Shown: piece after piece, positions 53,316 through 61,565 of the stretch
Layout of the letters: each line of letters begins with the position of its first letter
How positions within the stretch are numbered: the first letter of the stretch is position 1
Origin: an uncultured Gellertiella sp.
GTDB taxonomy: Bacteria > Pseudomonadota > Alphaproteobacteria > Rhizobiales > Rhizobiaceae
Assembly (NCBI RefSeq): GCF_963457605.1
Contig: NZ_OY735139.1
Location: 2,572,001 to 2,636,000 of the forward strand
Length of the DNA: 64,000 nt
Reading direction: 5' to 3'
Position numbers and translations under genes: made by a program
Notes under the pieces: model-generated
Seen by the model: the letters and a program-made list of their open reading frames with translations, nothing else
What the model was told of the DNA's origin: nothing
Databases searched by the model: none

Positions 53316-54977
53316 TTAACCCAGCCGGATATGCGGAATATGCTTCTTCTCGACCTCGTCGAGTGCCTCCGCATAGCCCGCATCCGCATAGCGCATGACG
53401 CCGAGCGAGGTGTCGTTGGTCATCGCGCGGTCTAGCCGTTCATCGGCTTCCGGCGTGCCATCGGCAATGACCGTGACGCCGCAACTGGTCATGTAGCCGG
53501 AGTAGCCGCCGCCGCCGGAATGGACGACGACCAGGTCAGCCATCGAGGAACACAGCATCATCGCATCGATCAGCGGCCAGTCGGCAATCGCGTCCGATCC
53601 ATCCTTCATGCCCTCGGTCATGATATTCGGATGGGCCATGGCACCCGCATCGAGATGGTCGCGCGAAAAGGCGATGGGACCCTTGAGTTCGCCTGCGGCC
53701 ACCAGCAGATTGACGCGCCGGGCGAGATCGGTGCGCTCGCCATGGCCAAGCCAGGCGATGCGGGCGGGAAGGCCTTCGAAGGGGATATGGGCGCGGGCAA
53801 GCCGGATCCAGTTGGTGACGATCCGGTTCTCCGGGAACATTTCGAGGAGCAGGTCGTCGATCCGGGCGATATCGCTGTCCTCGCCCGACAGCGCCATCCA
53901 GCGATAGGGACCGATGGCGCGGCAGAACAGCGGCCTCAGATAGGCCTCGGTGAAGATCGGAATGTCAAAGGCATTGTCGACGCCGCCTTCGCGGGCCTGG
54001 GTGCGGATCAGGTTGCCATTGTCGAACACCTCGGCACCCGCCTTCTGGAAGGCGAGCATGGCCTTGACCTGTTCGACAATCGAGGCGCGGCTTTCGGCCA
54101 TCAGCTGTCCGGGCGCATCGACCCGCATCTGCCGCACCTCCGCGAGTGTCCGGCCACGCGGCACATAGCCATAGACGAGATCATGGGCGGAGGTCTGGTC
54201 GGTGACGATATCGGGTGTAATGCCGCGCGCGACAATTTCCGGATAGAGATCGGCGGCGTTGCCGGTGAGACCGACCGAGATCGGCTTTCGGTCCCTGACC
54301 GCCTCGTCGATCAGCGCCAGCGCCTGGTCGAGACTGTCGGCGATCACTTCGAGATAGCCGATTTCCTTGCGCTTGGCGGCGCGTTCCGGGTCGACATCAA
54401 CGCACAGGATCGCCGCCTCCGCCATCCGCCCGGCCAGCGGCTGCGCGCCCCCCATGCCGCCGAGGCCGGCGGTGAGGATGAAGCGGCCTCGCAGGGACCC
54501 GCCGAAACGCTTTTCGGCGATCCGCATGAAGATTTCATAGGTGCCCTGGATGACGCCCTGGCTGCCGATATATTGCCAGGCCCCGGCGGTGAGCCCGCCC
54601 CAGCAGATCAGGCCCTTTTTCTGCAGGTCGTAGAACACTTCGGCCTTCGCCCATTGGCCGACAAGGTTGCAATTGGCCATGATCACCAGTGGCGCCTTGG
54701 CATGGGTGCGGATGAGACCGACCGGCTTGCCGGACTGGATCAGCAAAGTCTGGTCCACCTCCATCTCGCTGAGCGCCCTGACGATGGCCTGATGCGCCTG
54801 CCAGTTGCGTGCCGCCTTGCCGAGTGCGGCATAAACGATCAGGTTGTCCGGGTCCTCGCCAACCGACAGGACATTTTCGAGCAGCCGCAGCAGGGCCTCC
54901 TGCCGCCAGCCCCGGGCACGCAGCACCGGGCCGCCTGGGACGGGGAAATTGGCATGGCGCGAGGGGCGGCTGTTCAT
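53316..54977 (-). CDS. Urocanate hydratase homologue, probably thiourocanate hydratase
   Basis: 553 residues, full length for the family. NAD-binding loop GLGGMGGAQP (171-180), TAGAWQYIGSQGVIQGTYE and TSCGVTVIADGTPEAD are HutU signatures, so it adds water across urocanate-like imidazole acrylates with NAD+ as electrophile. No hutI or hutG lies next to it; instead it closes a five-gene run with a MIO-less HAL-like lyase, an amidohydrolase, an M20 hydrolase and a DUF917 protein, so the likely substrate is thiourocanate, from ergothioneine. Overlaps the DUF917 gene by four bases (ATGA at 54974-54977). Confidence 0.88.
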   Translation of the reverse strand: MNSRPSRHANFPVPGGPVLRARGWRQEALLRLLENVLSVGEDPDNLIVYAALGKAARNWQAHQAIVRALSEMEVDQTLLIQSGKPVGLIRTHAKAPLVIMANCNLVGQWAKAEVFYDLQKKGLICWGGLTAGAWQYIGSQGVIQGTYEIFMRIAEKRFGGSLRGRFILTAGLGGMGGAQPLAGRMAEAAILCVDVDPERAAKRKEIGYLEVIADSLDQALALIDEAVRDRKPISVGLTGNAADLYPEIVARGITPDIVTDQTSAHDLVYGYVPRGRTLAEVRQMRVDAPGQLMAESRASIVEQVKAMLAFQKAGAEVFDNGNLIRTQAREGGVDNAFDIPIFTEAYLRPLFCRAIGPYRWMALSGEDSDIARIDDLLLEMFPENRIVTNWIRLARAHIPFEGLPARIAWLGHGERTDLARRVNLLVAAGELKGPIAFSRDHLDAGAMAHPNIMTEGMKDGSDAIADWPLIDAMMLCSSMADLVVVHSGGGGYSGYMTSCGVTVIADGTPEADERLDRAMTNDTSLGVMRYADAGYAEALDEVEKKHIPHIRLG

Positions 54978-56086
54978 GGGTTTGAACCTTTCGGGGTGGG
55001 GCCAAGCGCGTAACGGGCAATGTCGATTCCCATCGCCTTTTCGACGGCGGGATAGACGGCAGGATCAAGCACGCTTGAGGCGAGCGGAATGATCTCCATC
55101 GGCACATGCAGGACATGGACGCGCATGCCCTCGCGCAACTGGCCGACGCTCAGGGCTTCGCCCTCTTCGCTGAGCGTGGTGATCACCGAGGGGAAGGTGG
55201 CGAGCCGGACACCATCGGCATCCCCGACCGCCATATACTCGTTCATCACATGCAGCACGCGGGCAGCCGCGCCGGAGCCGATGGTGACGGTGCCGATATC
55301 GAAGGCTTCCTTCGTATAGGTTACCTTCTTGGTGGTGATGATCCCTTCGGTGAGGATATGGCCACCGGTGACGGTGCAGATCGCATCGATCACGGCGGCA
55401 ACGCCCTTTCGTTCGGCGGCAATGATCGCCTCGCCGAGCGCCAGCGCCATCGAGATGCCACCAAGGGCGGCATTTTTCTTCACATAGGATGCACGCAGCG
55501 GATTGCGCGCAGAGGCGATGAAGCCGCCGGACTGGTCGGATGCAGCGCGGAGAATGGGCGAGACCTTTGCGGTCGCGCCGCGCACGGTGAGTTCGATATA
55601 GCGGTTCTCGTCGCGATTGCCGCCTGCCGCCGTCTGGATCATCGGTTCGGGCGATCCCGCCATGCCGATGGACCCCATGTCGCCGGTCGGATGGGCCCTG
55701 ATGTCGCCGACCGCATCGACCACCCTGGTGCCGAGAATGGCCGAGGGCAGCCAGGCGTTCAGCGTCGAGGATTTGCCGTTCTGGCCGACGATCAGGCCGG
55801 CGATCCGTTCGCCGAGCGCCTCCTGCAACAGGCTGACAGCGCGGACATAGTCAACCCCGCGCATTTCCCAGGGGGTGGTGGAGGCAGGCGCGCCGATGGC
55901 GGCAGCGGTTGCCACCCAGTCATCGGGATCAAGTTCGTCGATGCCGACGAGTTCCGGCTTGCCGATCGACACGGCGGCATGGCCAAGCATCCGCCCGTGA
56001 TCGGCCCAGCCGCCCCCGCCCGCCGCATAGACGGAACCGCCCTTGACGGCGGCCTCCACGTCCCGTTCAACCAGTATCCGTCCCAT
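54974..56086 (-). CDS. DUF917 (S-methyl thiohydantoin desulfurase-like) protein
   Basis: 370 residues from ATG 56086. DUF917 signature features GGSVYAAGGGGWADHGRML, NGKSSTLNAWLPSAI, AHPTGDMGSIGMAG and SDQSGGFIASARNP. Related proteins sit in hydantoinase and thiohydantoin clusters, and a DUF917-like enzyme removes sulfur from the thiohydantoin formed in ergothioneine degradation (to give hydantoin-5-propionate). This gene lies between the M20 hydrolase (one base gap) and the urocanate hydratase homologue. The enzymatic role is inferred from family and context. Confidence 0.8.
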   Translation of the reverse strand: MGRILVERDVEAAVKGGSVYAAGGGGWADHGRMLGHAAVSIGKPELVGIDELDPDDWVATAAAIGAPASTTPWEMRGVDYVRAVSLLQEALGERIAGLIVGQNGKSSTLNAWLPSAILGTRVVDAVGDIRAHPTGDMGSIGMAGSPEPMIQTAAGGNRDENRYIELTVRGATAKVSPILRAASDQSGGFIASARNPLRASYVKKNAALGGISMALALGEAIIAAERKGVAAVIDAICTVTGGHILTEGIITTKKVTYTKEAFDIGTVTIGSGAAARVLHVMNEYMAVGDADGVRLATFPSVITTLSEEGEALSVGQLREGMRVHVLHVPMEIIPLASSVLDPAVYPAVEKAMGIDIARYALGPTPKGSNP

Positions 56087-56087
56087 C

Positions 56088-57347
56088 TCAGCCCTCTCTC
56101 CCAATCTGTCTGTCGAGCGCAATCACCGCCTCGAACAGCACTTCCGTGCCGAGCGCGATGGCGTCATTTTCCGCCCATTCCTCCGGCGCATGGCTGAGGC
56201 CATCGCGGCAGGCGACGAAGATCATCGCCGCTGGAGCCTTGCGGGCAATCCACGCGGCATCGTGGCCCGCACCCGAGGCCATGTTGCGGTGGCTGGCTCC
56301 AAGCCGGGTGCAGGCATCGCCGAGGATGGCAAGCAGGCCCGCATCGGAGGGAACCGGCGGATTATCGGAAACCACCATTGGCGGCGCGACCGCAACGCCC
56401 TCGATCCCGTCCATCCGCCTTGCCTCGGCTGACACCCAGCGCAGGAATGTTTCCATGTCCGGCCGGTGTTCGGCGCGGGCATCGATCAGCAGCCGCACCC
56501 GAGCGGGCACCACATTGGCGGCATTCGGCTCCATCCTGAATTCGCCGACTGTCGCGGTGAAATGGCCGGGTTGCCCGCTCAGCACCATCGCCGCCTCGCG
56601 AAGGGCAATGACGAAGCGGGAGGCAGCGACCAGCGCATCGGCGCGCGCGCCCATCGGCGTGGTGCCGGCATGTCCGGGGCTGCCGTCGAAAGTAAGCTCG
56701 ATCCGGGTGATCCCCGAGATCGCGGTAACAATGCCGATATCGGTCTTCGATGTCTGGAGCACCGGGCCCTGCTCGATATGCAACTCAAGGAAGCCGGCAA
56801 TTTCGGGCATGGCAAGAGCGGCAATCGCTTCCGGCTCGCCGCCGACTTCGGCAATCGCCTGCGCAAGCGTGCGGCCTTCCGCGGTTCGCGACAGCCAGCT
56901 GTCCGGAAACTGGGCGGTGAGGCCCCGGCTGCCGATGCAGGAAACGCCGAAGGCGGAGACTTCCTCGGCGAGAAAATCGGCAACCAGCAGATCACGGTCG
57001 AGGGCAATTCCCCGATCCGACAGGGCGCGCGCAACCTCAAGCGCGGCGATCACGCCTGCAATCCCGTCGAAGCGGCCGCCATCGGGGACGGTATCGGAAT
57101 GCGAGCCGAGCATGATGGCACCGTGCCCCGGTTTCTGTCCCTTGCGGAGTCCCAGCAGATTGCCTGCGGCATCGATCCGGGTTTCAAGGCCCGCGTCCCG
57201 CATTGCCTGGTCAAGCCAGGCCCGGCCTTCGAGGAAAAGTGGCGTGAAGGAGCGGCGCGTCCAGGGGCGGCCGGGTTCGGTAATAGTGCCGAGGGCTGCG
57301 ATATCGCGCCCGATGCGCGCGGCATCGACGGAAAGATTGCGGGTCAT
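56088..57347 (-). CDS. M20-family Zn hydrolase, N-carbamoyl amino acid type
   Basis: 419 residues. Two-domain M20/allantoate amidohydrolase-like enzyme: MLGSHSDTVPDGGRFDGIAG (metal His/Asp pair), FLAEEVSAFGVSCIGSRG (catalytic Glu-Glu), ELHIEQGPVL (metal His), GSPGHAGTTPMGARADAL (dimerisation/substrate region) and ASGAGHDAAW (metal His). These enzymes hydrolyse N-carbamoyl groups. In this cluster, N-carbamoyl-L-glutamate to glutamate is the expected step. It lies five bases after the amidohydrolase stop and one base before DUF917. Confidence 0.88.
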   Translation of the reverse strand: MTRNLSVDAARIGRDIAALGTITEPGRPWTRRSFTPLFLEGRAWLDQAMRDAGLETRIDAAGNLLGLRKGQKPGHGAIMLGSHSDTVPDGGRFDGIAGVIAALEVARALSDRGIALDRDLLVADFLAEEVSAFGVSCIGSRGLTAQFPDSWLSRTAEGRTLAQAIAEVGGEPEAIAALAMPEIAGFLELHIEQGPVLQTSKTDIGIVTAISGITRIELTFDGSPGHAGTTPMGARADALVAASRFVIALREAAMVLSGQPGHFTATVGEFRMEPNAANVVPARVRLLIDARAEHRPDMETFLRWVSAEARRMDGIEGVAVAPPMVVSDNPPVPSDAGLLAILGDACTRLGASHRNMASGAGHDAAWIARKAPAAMIFVACRDGLSHAPEEWAENDAIALGTEVLFEAVIALDRQIGREG

Positions 57348-57352
57348 GGCGG

Positions 57353-58729
57353 TCAGGCTTTCCGGCTTGAGAGATCGGCGGGCGGGCGAACAAACTGGCC
57401 GGTGCCCGGCGCTGCCACCACCCGGCTGCCATCATAGGCAAGCTTGCCGCGCAGCCAGGTGGCGGCGACCCGGTAGGGCAGGCGGATCCCGTCATAGGGG
57501 CTCCAGCCCACCACCGTATGGCCACTGTCGGCGGCACGGTAGATGTACTCGTCCGGCGCAAGTACGGTGATATCGGCGTCGCGGCCCGGTTTCAGGGCAC
57601 CCTTGCGGTGATCGAGCCGGAAATGTTTCGCCGGATTCTCGGCCATCAGCTTCGCCGCCCATGTCAGCGGTACATTGCGCTCCAGCGCACCCTTGACGAA
57701 GAGCGGGATCATCACCTCAAGGCCGGGGACACCCGAGGCATTGGCCAGCATGTCGGGATTGGTCTTGCGGTTTTCGGACCAGGCCACGTGGTCGGTCGAA
57801 ACCAGCCAGACCAGCCCGCCGCGCACCTGTTCCCAGAGCGCTTCGACCTCGCCACGCGGACGGACCGGCGGGTTGATCTTGGCCCTGCCGCCAAGGCGAG
57901 CCACGTCATGCTCCTCATCGAGCGTCAGGTAGTGGATGCAGCATTCGACCGTTGCCTCGAAACCATCGAGCCTGTAGGCGGACGCGATGTCATAGCCGCG
58001 CGCCAGCGAGCAATGCACGACATGCGCGGCGCATCCGGTTTGCGCGCCCGTTTCGAAGATGGTGTGCATGGCCAGCAATTCGGCGAGCGGCGGGCGGGAC
58101 AGGCCGTGGGCGCGCCAATCGGTAATTCCCGAATGACGAACCCGCTCCATGTAAATCCGCACCGACTCGTCATCCTCGTTGTGGACACCTGCGGTCAGGC
58201 CGGTCCTGGCAATCTCGGCAAAGCAGTCGGCCAGGAGCGGCGGGGTGATGCGGGGAAAGCGCTTCGGATCGGTGCCGAAGGTCGAAAACTTGAAGGCGGC
58301 GACCCCGGCTTCGGCCATTTCGGCAATCCGCACCGGGCCTTCGTTGGGATCAATGGTGCCGTAAAGGGCGAAATCGACCCTTGCCTGCGGGCTGGCATGG
58401 GCGATCTTGCTGCGCACCGCTTCCGCCGAACACACAAGGTTTCCCTCATCATAGGGCATGTCGACGATGGTGGTGACGCCGCCTGCCGCGGCCGCATTGG
58501 TCGACCAGATGAAATCCTCCTGATCCTTCTGCGACAGCGAATGCACCTGGGCGTCGATGGCTCCCGGCAGGATCAGTGCCTCGCCGAGATCGTGGCGCTC
58601 GCGGGCCGCTGGACCGATGCCGTCGCCGACCCTTGCAATCAGCCCGTCACGCACCGCAACATAGCCTTCCTCGATGATGCGGTCGGGGAGGATGACCTTA
58701 CCGGCAAGGACGAGATCGAAATCGGACAT
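57353..58729 (-). CDS. Amidohydrolase (dihydroorotase/hydantoinase type), likely hydantoin-5-propionate amidohydrolase
   Basis: 458 residues. TIM-barrel metal hydrolase. Motifs: ALILPGAIDAQVHS, in which the usual D-x-H-x-H is D-A-Q-V-H (first His replaced by Gln), GTFGTDPKR-like AFKFSTFGTDP with the Lys of the family, GVHNEDDE, AHVVHCSL and WLVSTDHVAW (Asp near the end). The modified metal site is shared by a subfamily that acts on cyclic amides. Context (carbamoylase M20, DUF917, urocanate hydratase-like) points to opening hydantoin-5-propionate to N-carbamoylglutamate. Confidence 0.85.
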   Translation of the reverse strand: MSDFDLVLAGKVILPDRIIEEGYVAVRDGLIARVGDGIGPAARERHDLGEALILPGAIDAQVHSLSQKDQEDFIWSTNAAAAGGVTTIVDMPYDEGNLVCSAEAVRSKIAHASPQARVDFALYGTIDPNEGPVRIAEMAEAGVAAFKFSTFGTDPKRFPRITPPLLADCFAEIARTGLTAGVHNEDDESVRIYMERVRHSGITDWRAHGLSRPPLAELLAMHTIFETGAQTGCAAHVVHCSLARGYDIASAYRLDGFEATVECCIHYLTLDEEHDVARLGGRAKINPPVRPRGEVEALWEQVRGGLVWLVSTDHVAWSENRKTNPDMLANASGVPGLEVMIPLFVKGALERNVPLTWAAKLMAENPAKHFRLDHRKGALKPGRDADITVLAPDEYIYRAADSGHTVVGWSPYDGIRLPYRVAATWLRGKLAYDGSRVVAAPGTGQFVRPPADLSSRKA

Positions 58730-58740
58730 GGCTTTCTCCC

Positions 58741-60312
58741 TCAGGCGACGTTCTTGCGGGCATCGGGCCGGGCAGGCGGCCCAAGCGCAAAGAAGTCATC
58801 GACGGCAGGTAGCGGTGAGCGGTCGGTGAGGATGCCCATGAAGGCATCGGAGGCAAGATCGAGTTCGATGGCCTCGATTTCGCAGGAGAGTGGCCGGTCG
58901 ACGGTCAGGAAGCGGGCATGCTTGCGCACGGCCTTGTAGACCTCGGCTGCCGTTCCCTCCGGCTGCATGCCCATGATGTCGAGTGCCTGCGCCGCGAGCA
59001 TCGCCTCGATGGCGGCAAGCCGCTTCAGCGCCTCCATCTGCCGGTCGAAACGGTCGATGACCAAAGGCAGGAAAGCTGCCTCGTCTTCAAGCCCGCCTGC
59101 CACCACCAGCGACTGGGCAGAGACCGGGTTGCACATTGACAGGACGCGCGAAAAGATTTCCCCTGCCAGCTTGATCATCGGGCCGAAGCCGGTGGCAATC
59201 GCCCCCTTCGGCACCAGATTGACGGGCAGGCCGGGGCGCACGCCATTGCCGAGCAGCACGCAGCGGTTGAAGGCATTGCGGGCGGCATGCGCCATGCAGA
59301 GCGCGGAGGATTCGAGCAGCAGCGTCACGTCAAGCGGCAACGAGCCGCCGGAGGTCAGCACCCTGCCATCGGCAATGACGGGATTGTCGTCGGAGCGGCC
59401 GGTGGCAGAGACGATGCGGAAGCCTGCCGCCATCAGGCTTTCGAATACCGCCCCGAACACCTGGGCGATCATCCGCACGCTCAACGGGTCCTGGATATGG
59501 GTGGTGACGTCCCAGTTCCATGGTTCTGCGGTCTGCAGCAGCCAGGCACCGGTCTGGGCCTCGCGCGGCGTTCCGACGGCGGTCACCGCCTGCCAGGGAT
59601 CGCGGGAGGCACCGAGCGCGCCGCAGGCCAAAAGTCCGGTGGCCAGCAGAACCCGGATTGATCCGGTGGCATTGCGCAGCGTTTCGGCCGCATTGGCAAA
59701 GCTGACGGCATTGACGCTGAGCGAGGCGAGGCTGTCACGCGGCGCCATGGCCAGCGGTTTCAGCCCGGCGGCGGCCAGCGCCTCGGCTGCATCCATGCGC
59801 CGGCCCCTGTAGACGGCTTCGCCTGCCCCCGTCAGCACCGCGCCGATCTGGCCCATGAGCCCGATATCGGCGCAGCCGATGGACCCCGTGCGGCGCACGA
59901 CCGGAATGACATCCCGTTCGAGCAGGGCAAGGAAGGCTTCGACCAGCGCCGGCGTGCAGCCGGTGTGGCCGGTCAGCGCGGTGTTGATGCGGATCGCCAT
60001 GGCGTTGCGGACAATGGAGGCAGGGAAAGCGGCACCGGTGCCGAAATGGTGGGCCCGGACCAGCCCCAGACTGAAGGTGTTGATCTCCTCGGCGGACCAC
60101 TCGACATCCTTCATCGCGCCGACACCTGTCGTTGCGCCATAGACCGGCTCGCCGCGCGCCAGCGCCTCGTCGAGCACGCGCCGCGCTGCTTCCACCCGGG
60201 CCATCCCTTCGGCGGATGCAAGGACACGCATCCTGCCCGCCCCGATCTCGGCAAGCCTTGCAAAGCCGATCGGCTGTCCGGAAAGTTCGATTGCGTCCGT
60301 TGAATGTTTCAT
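58741..60312 (-). CDS. HAL/PAL-family lyase lacking the MIO triad, probable ergothionase
   Basis: 523 residues from ATG 60312. General HAL/PAL fold: YGATTGVGAMKDVEWS (58-73) with the conserved tyrosine region, VRNAMAIRINTALTGHTG, GFGPMIKLAGEIFSRV and CNPVSAQS (Gln region). At the MIO position, where histidine lyases have GSVGASGDL, it reads GSIGCADIG (143-151), so Ala-Ser-Gly is Cys-Ala-Asp and the cofactor cannot form. Characterised ergothionases, which split trimethylamine from ergothioneine, are described as HAL homologues that work without MIO. It is the first gene of a five-gene run. Longer frames upstream are not supported. Confidence 0.82.
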   Translation of the reverse strand: MKHSTDAIELSGQPIGFARLAEIGAGRMRVLASAEGMARVEAARRVLDEALARGEPVYGATTGVGAMKDVEWSAEEINTFSLGLVRAHHFGTGAAFPASIVRNAMAIRINTALTGHTGCTPALVEAFLALLERDVIPVVRRTGSIGCADIGLMGQIGAVLTGAGEAVYRGRRMDAAEALAAAGLKPLAMAPRDSLASLSVNAVSFANAAETLRNATGSIRVLLATGLLACGALGASRDPWQAVTAVGTPREAQTGAWLLQTAEPWNWDVTTHIQDPLSVRMIAQVFGAVFESLMAAGFRIVSATGRSDDNPVIADGRVLTSGGSLPLDVTLLLESSALCMAHAARNAFNRCVLLGNGVRPGLPVNLVPKGAIATGFGPMIKLAGEIFSRVLSMCNPVSAQSLVVAGGLEDEAAFLPLVIDRFDRQMEALKRLAAIEAMLAAQALDIMGMQPEGTAAEVYKAVRKHARFLTVDRPLSCEIEAIELDLASDAFMGILTDRSPLPAVDDFFALGPPARPDARKNVA

Positions 60313-60403
60313 GCGTGCCCCTGCCTGTTGAAAGCAGTCTATTGGACTTTCGAGAAATATGGGATATCCCAAAACATGAACGGATGATGCGGGAAGACCA
60401 GCG
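60313..60403. promoter_or_regulatory. Divergent promoter region with palindrome (LysR target candidate)
   Basis: 91-bp gap between the lyase gene and the divergent regulator. TGGGATATCCCA at 60360-60371 is a perfect 12-base palindrome with further A/T flanks, of the kind LysR proteins bind next to a divergent start. The regulator's own start follows 32 bp later. Confidence 0.6.
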
Positions 60404-61561
60404 ATGGATACAGCCACGATCGTGATTGTCGAACGGCTGCTGGCGATTGGCGGTCTTCGGGAAACCGCGCGCCAGCTCGGCCGGCCTGCGGCAAGCATCG
60501 CGCTGGCGCTCAGCCGGATGCAGGGCGCGCTTGCGGTCGATCTGCTGCAGGTCTCCGGAGGTGCGATGCTGCGCACGCTCGATGGCGAAAGGCTTTTCCC
60601 GCTGCTTTGCGATCTCGCGTCGGAAGTCTCGGGTCTTTTCGGTTTGCCGCCCGGCCATCCCGTGCCGTCGCTCCGCCTCGATGCATTGCACCGGCTGCTG
60701 ACGGTGGCGCGCAAGGGCAGCATCCGGGCAGCCGCCCGGGAACTCGGCATCGGTCAGCCGCAACTGACGCGGCAACTCGCCCATGCGGAAGACAAGATCG
60801 GCAGCCGCCTGCTCACGCGTCTGCATGACGGTGCCGTACCGACGGAACGGGGGCTGGAGGTGATCAGGGCGGCCCGCAGCATTGAAGACCTGTGGCGGGA
60901 CATGGCGGCCCGCTCGGGTGAAAAATTCCGGCGGCAGGCGACCACCGTCCGGGTGGGATCGATTTTCCCGCTCGGGGCGGAAAGCAGCGTTGCGGGCCTG
61001 CTTGCCGGGCTTGCGGCGCGCTGGCGGCTCCACCATCCCCGCCAGCCGCTGTTCATCACCTCGATGATCGCCGAGGAACTGCTGAACGGCATAAGGCGCG
61101 GGCTGTTCGACATGGTGCTGCTTGACCTTGCCGAACTTCCCGCCGACCTCGACGGCGTCGAACTCTCGCGATCAGTGCTGGTGCTGGTTGCCTCGCGGGA
61201 AACGGCCGAGCGGGCAGGGGGAACGCTCGACAGCATTCTGCTGACATCGCCGCTCGCGGTGCCGAGTGCGCGCAGCGGCTTGCGCCAGATCATCGATGGC
61301 GTGCTGGAAACCGGGCCGTTCCTGGCCTGGCGCGGCAGGCAGGAGGCGGTGGACGTGGATTCGATCCCCGTCATCCTGCGGCTGGTCGCCGATCACGGTT
61401 TCGTCTCGTTCCTGCCCGCGGCCTCGCTGCCGGGCGAGGGGCGATTTGCCGCCCTGCCGCTGCCCGTTCCCGTCACGCTGCCGCTCTATGCGGCCTGGCC
61501 AAGGGGCAAGGGCGACCATGGCCTGGTCGCCCAGGTCGTGGCACTGGCAAAAGGAAAGTAA
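60404..61561 (+). CDS. LysR-family regulator with two tandem winged-helix domains
   Basis: 385 residues, against about 300 for ordinary LysR proteins. Residues 6-66 (RLLAIGGLRETARQLGRPAA, SIALALSRMQGALAVDLLQV) already resemble a LysR HTH, and residues 93-155 (DALHRLLTVARKGSIRAAAR, QLTRQLAHAEDKIGSRLLTR) are a second, more typical one. The effector domain begins near 175 (VRVGSIFPLGAESSVAGLLA). It is divergent from the ergothioneine-type operon and probably regulates it. Start ATG 60404. Confidence 0.88.
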   Translation: MDTATIVIVERLLAIGGLRETARQLGRPAASIALALSRMQGALAVDLLQVSGGAMLRTLDGERLFPLLCDLASEVSGLFGLPPGHPVPSLRLDALHRLLTVARKGSIRAAARELGIGQPQLTRQLAHAEDKIGSRLLTRLHDGAVPTERGLEVIRAARSIEDLWRDMAARSGEKFRRQATTVRVGSIFPLGAESSVAGLLAGLAARWRLHHPRQPLFITSMIAEELLNGIRRGLFDMVLLDLAELPADLDGVELSRSVLVLVASRETAERAGGTLDSILLTSPLAVPSARSGLRQIIDGVLETGPFLAWRGRQEAVDVDSIPVILRLVADHGFVSFLPAASLPGEGRFAALPLPVPVTLPLYAAWPRGKGDHGLVAQVVALAKGK

Positions 61562-61565
61562 TGAC

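Noticed and set aside
58741-60312. Ordinary histidine ammonia-lyase (hutH) and hut operon
   Set aside because: The Ala-Ser-Gly needed for MIO is absent and neither imidazolonepropionase nor formiminoglutamase genes are nearby.
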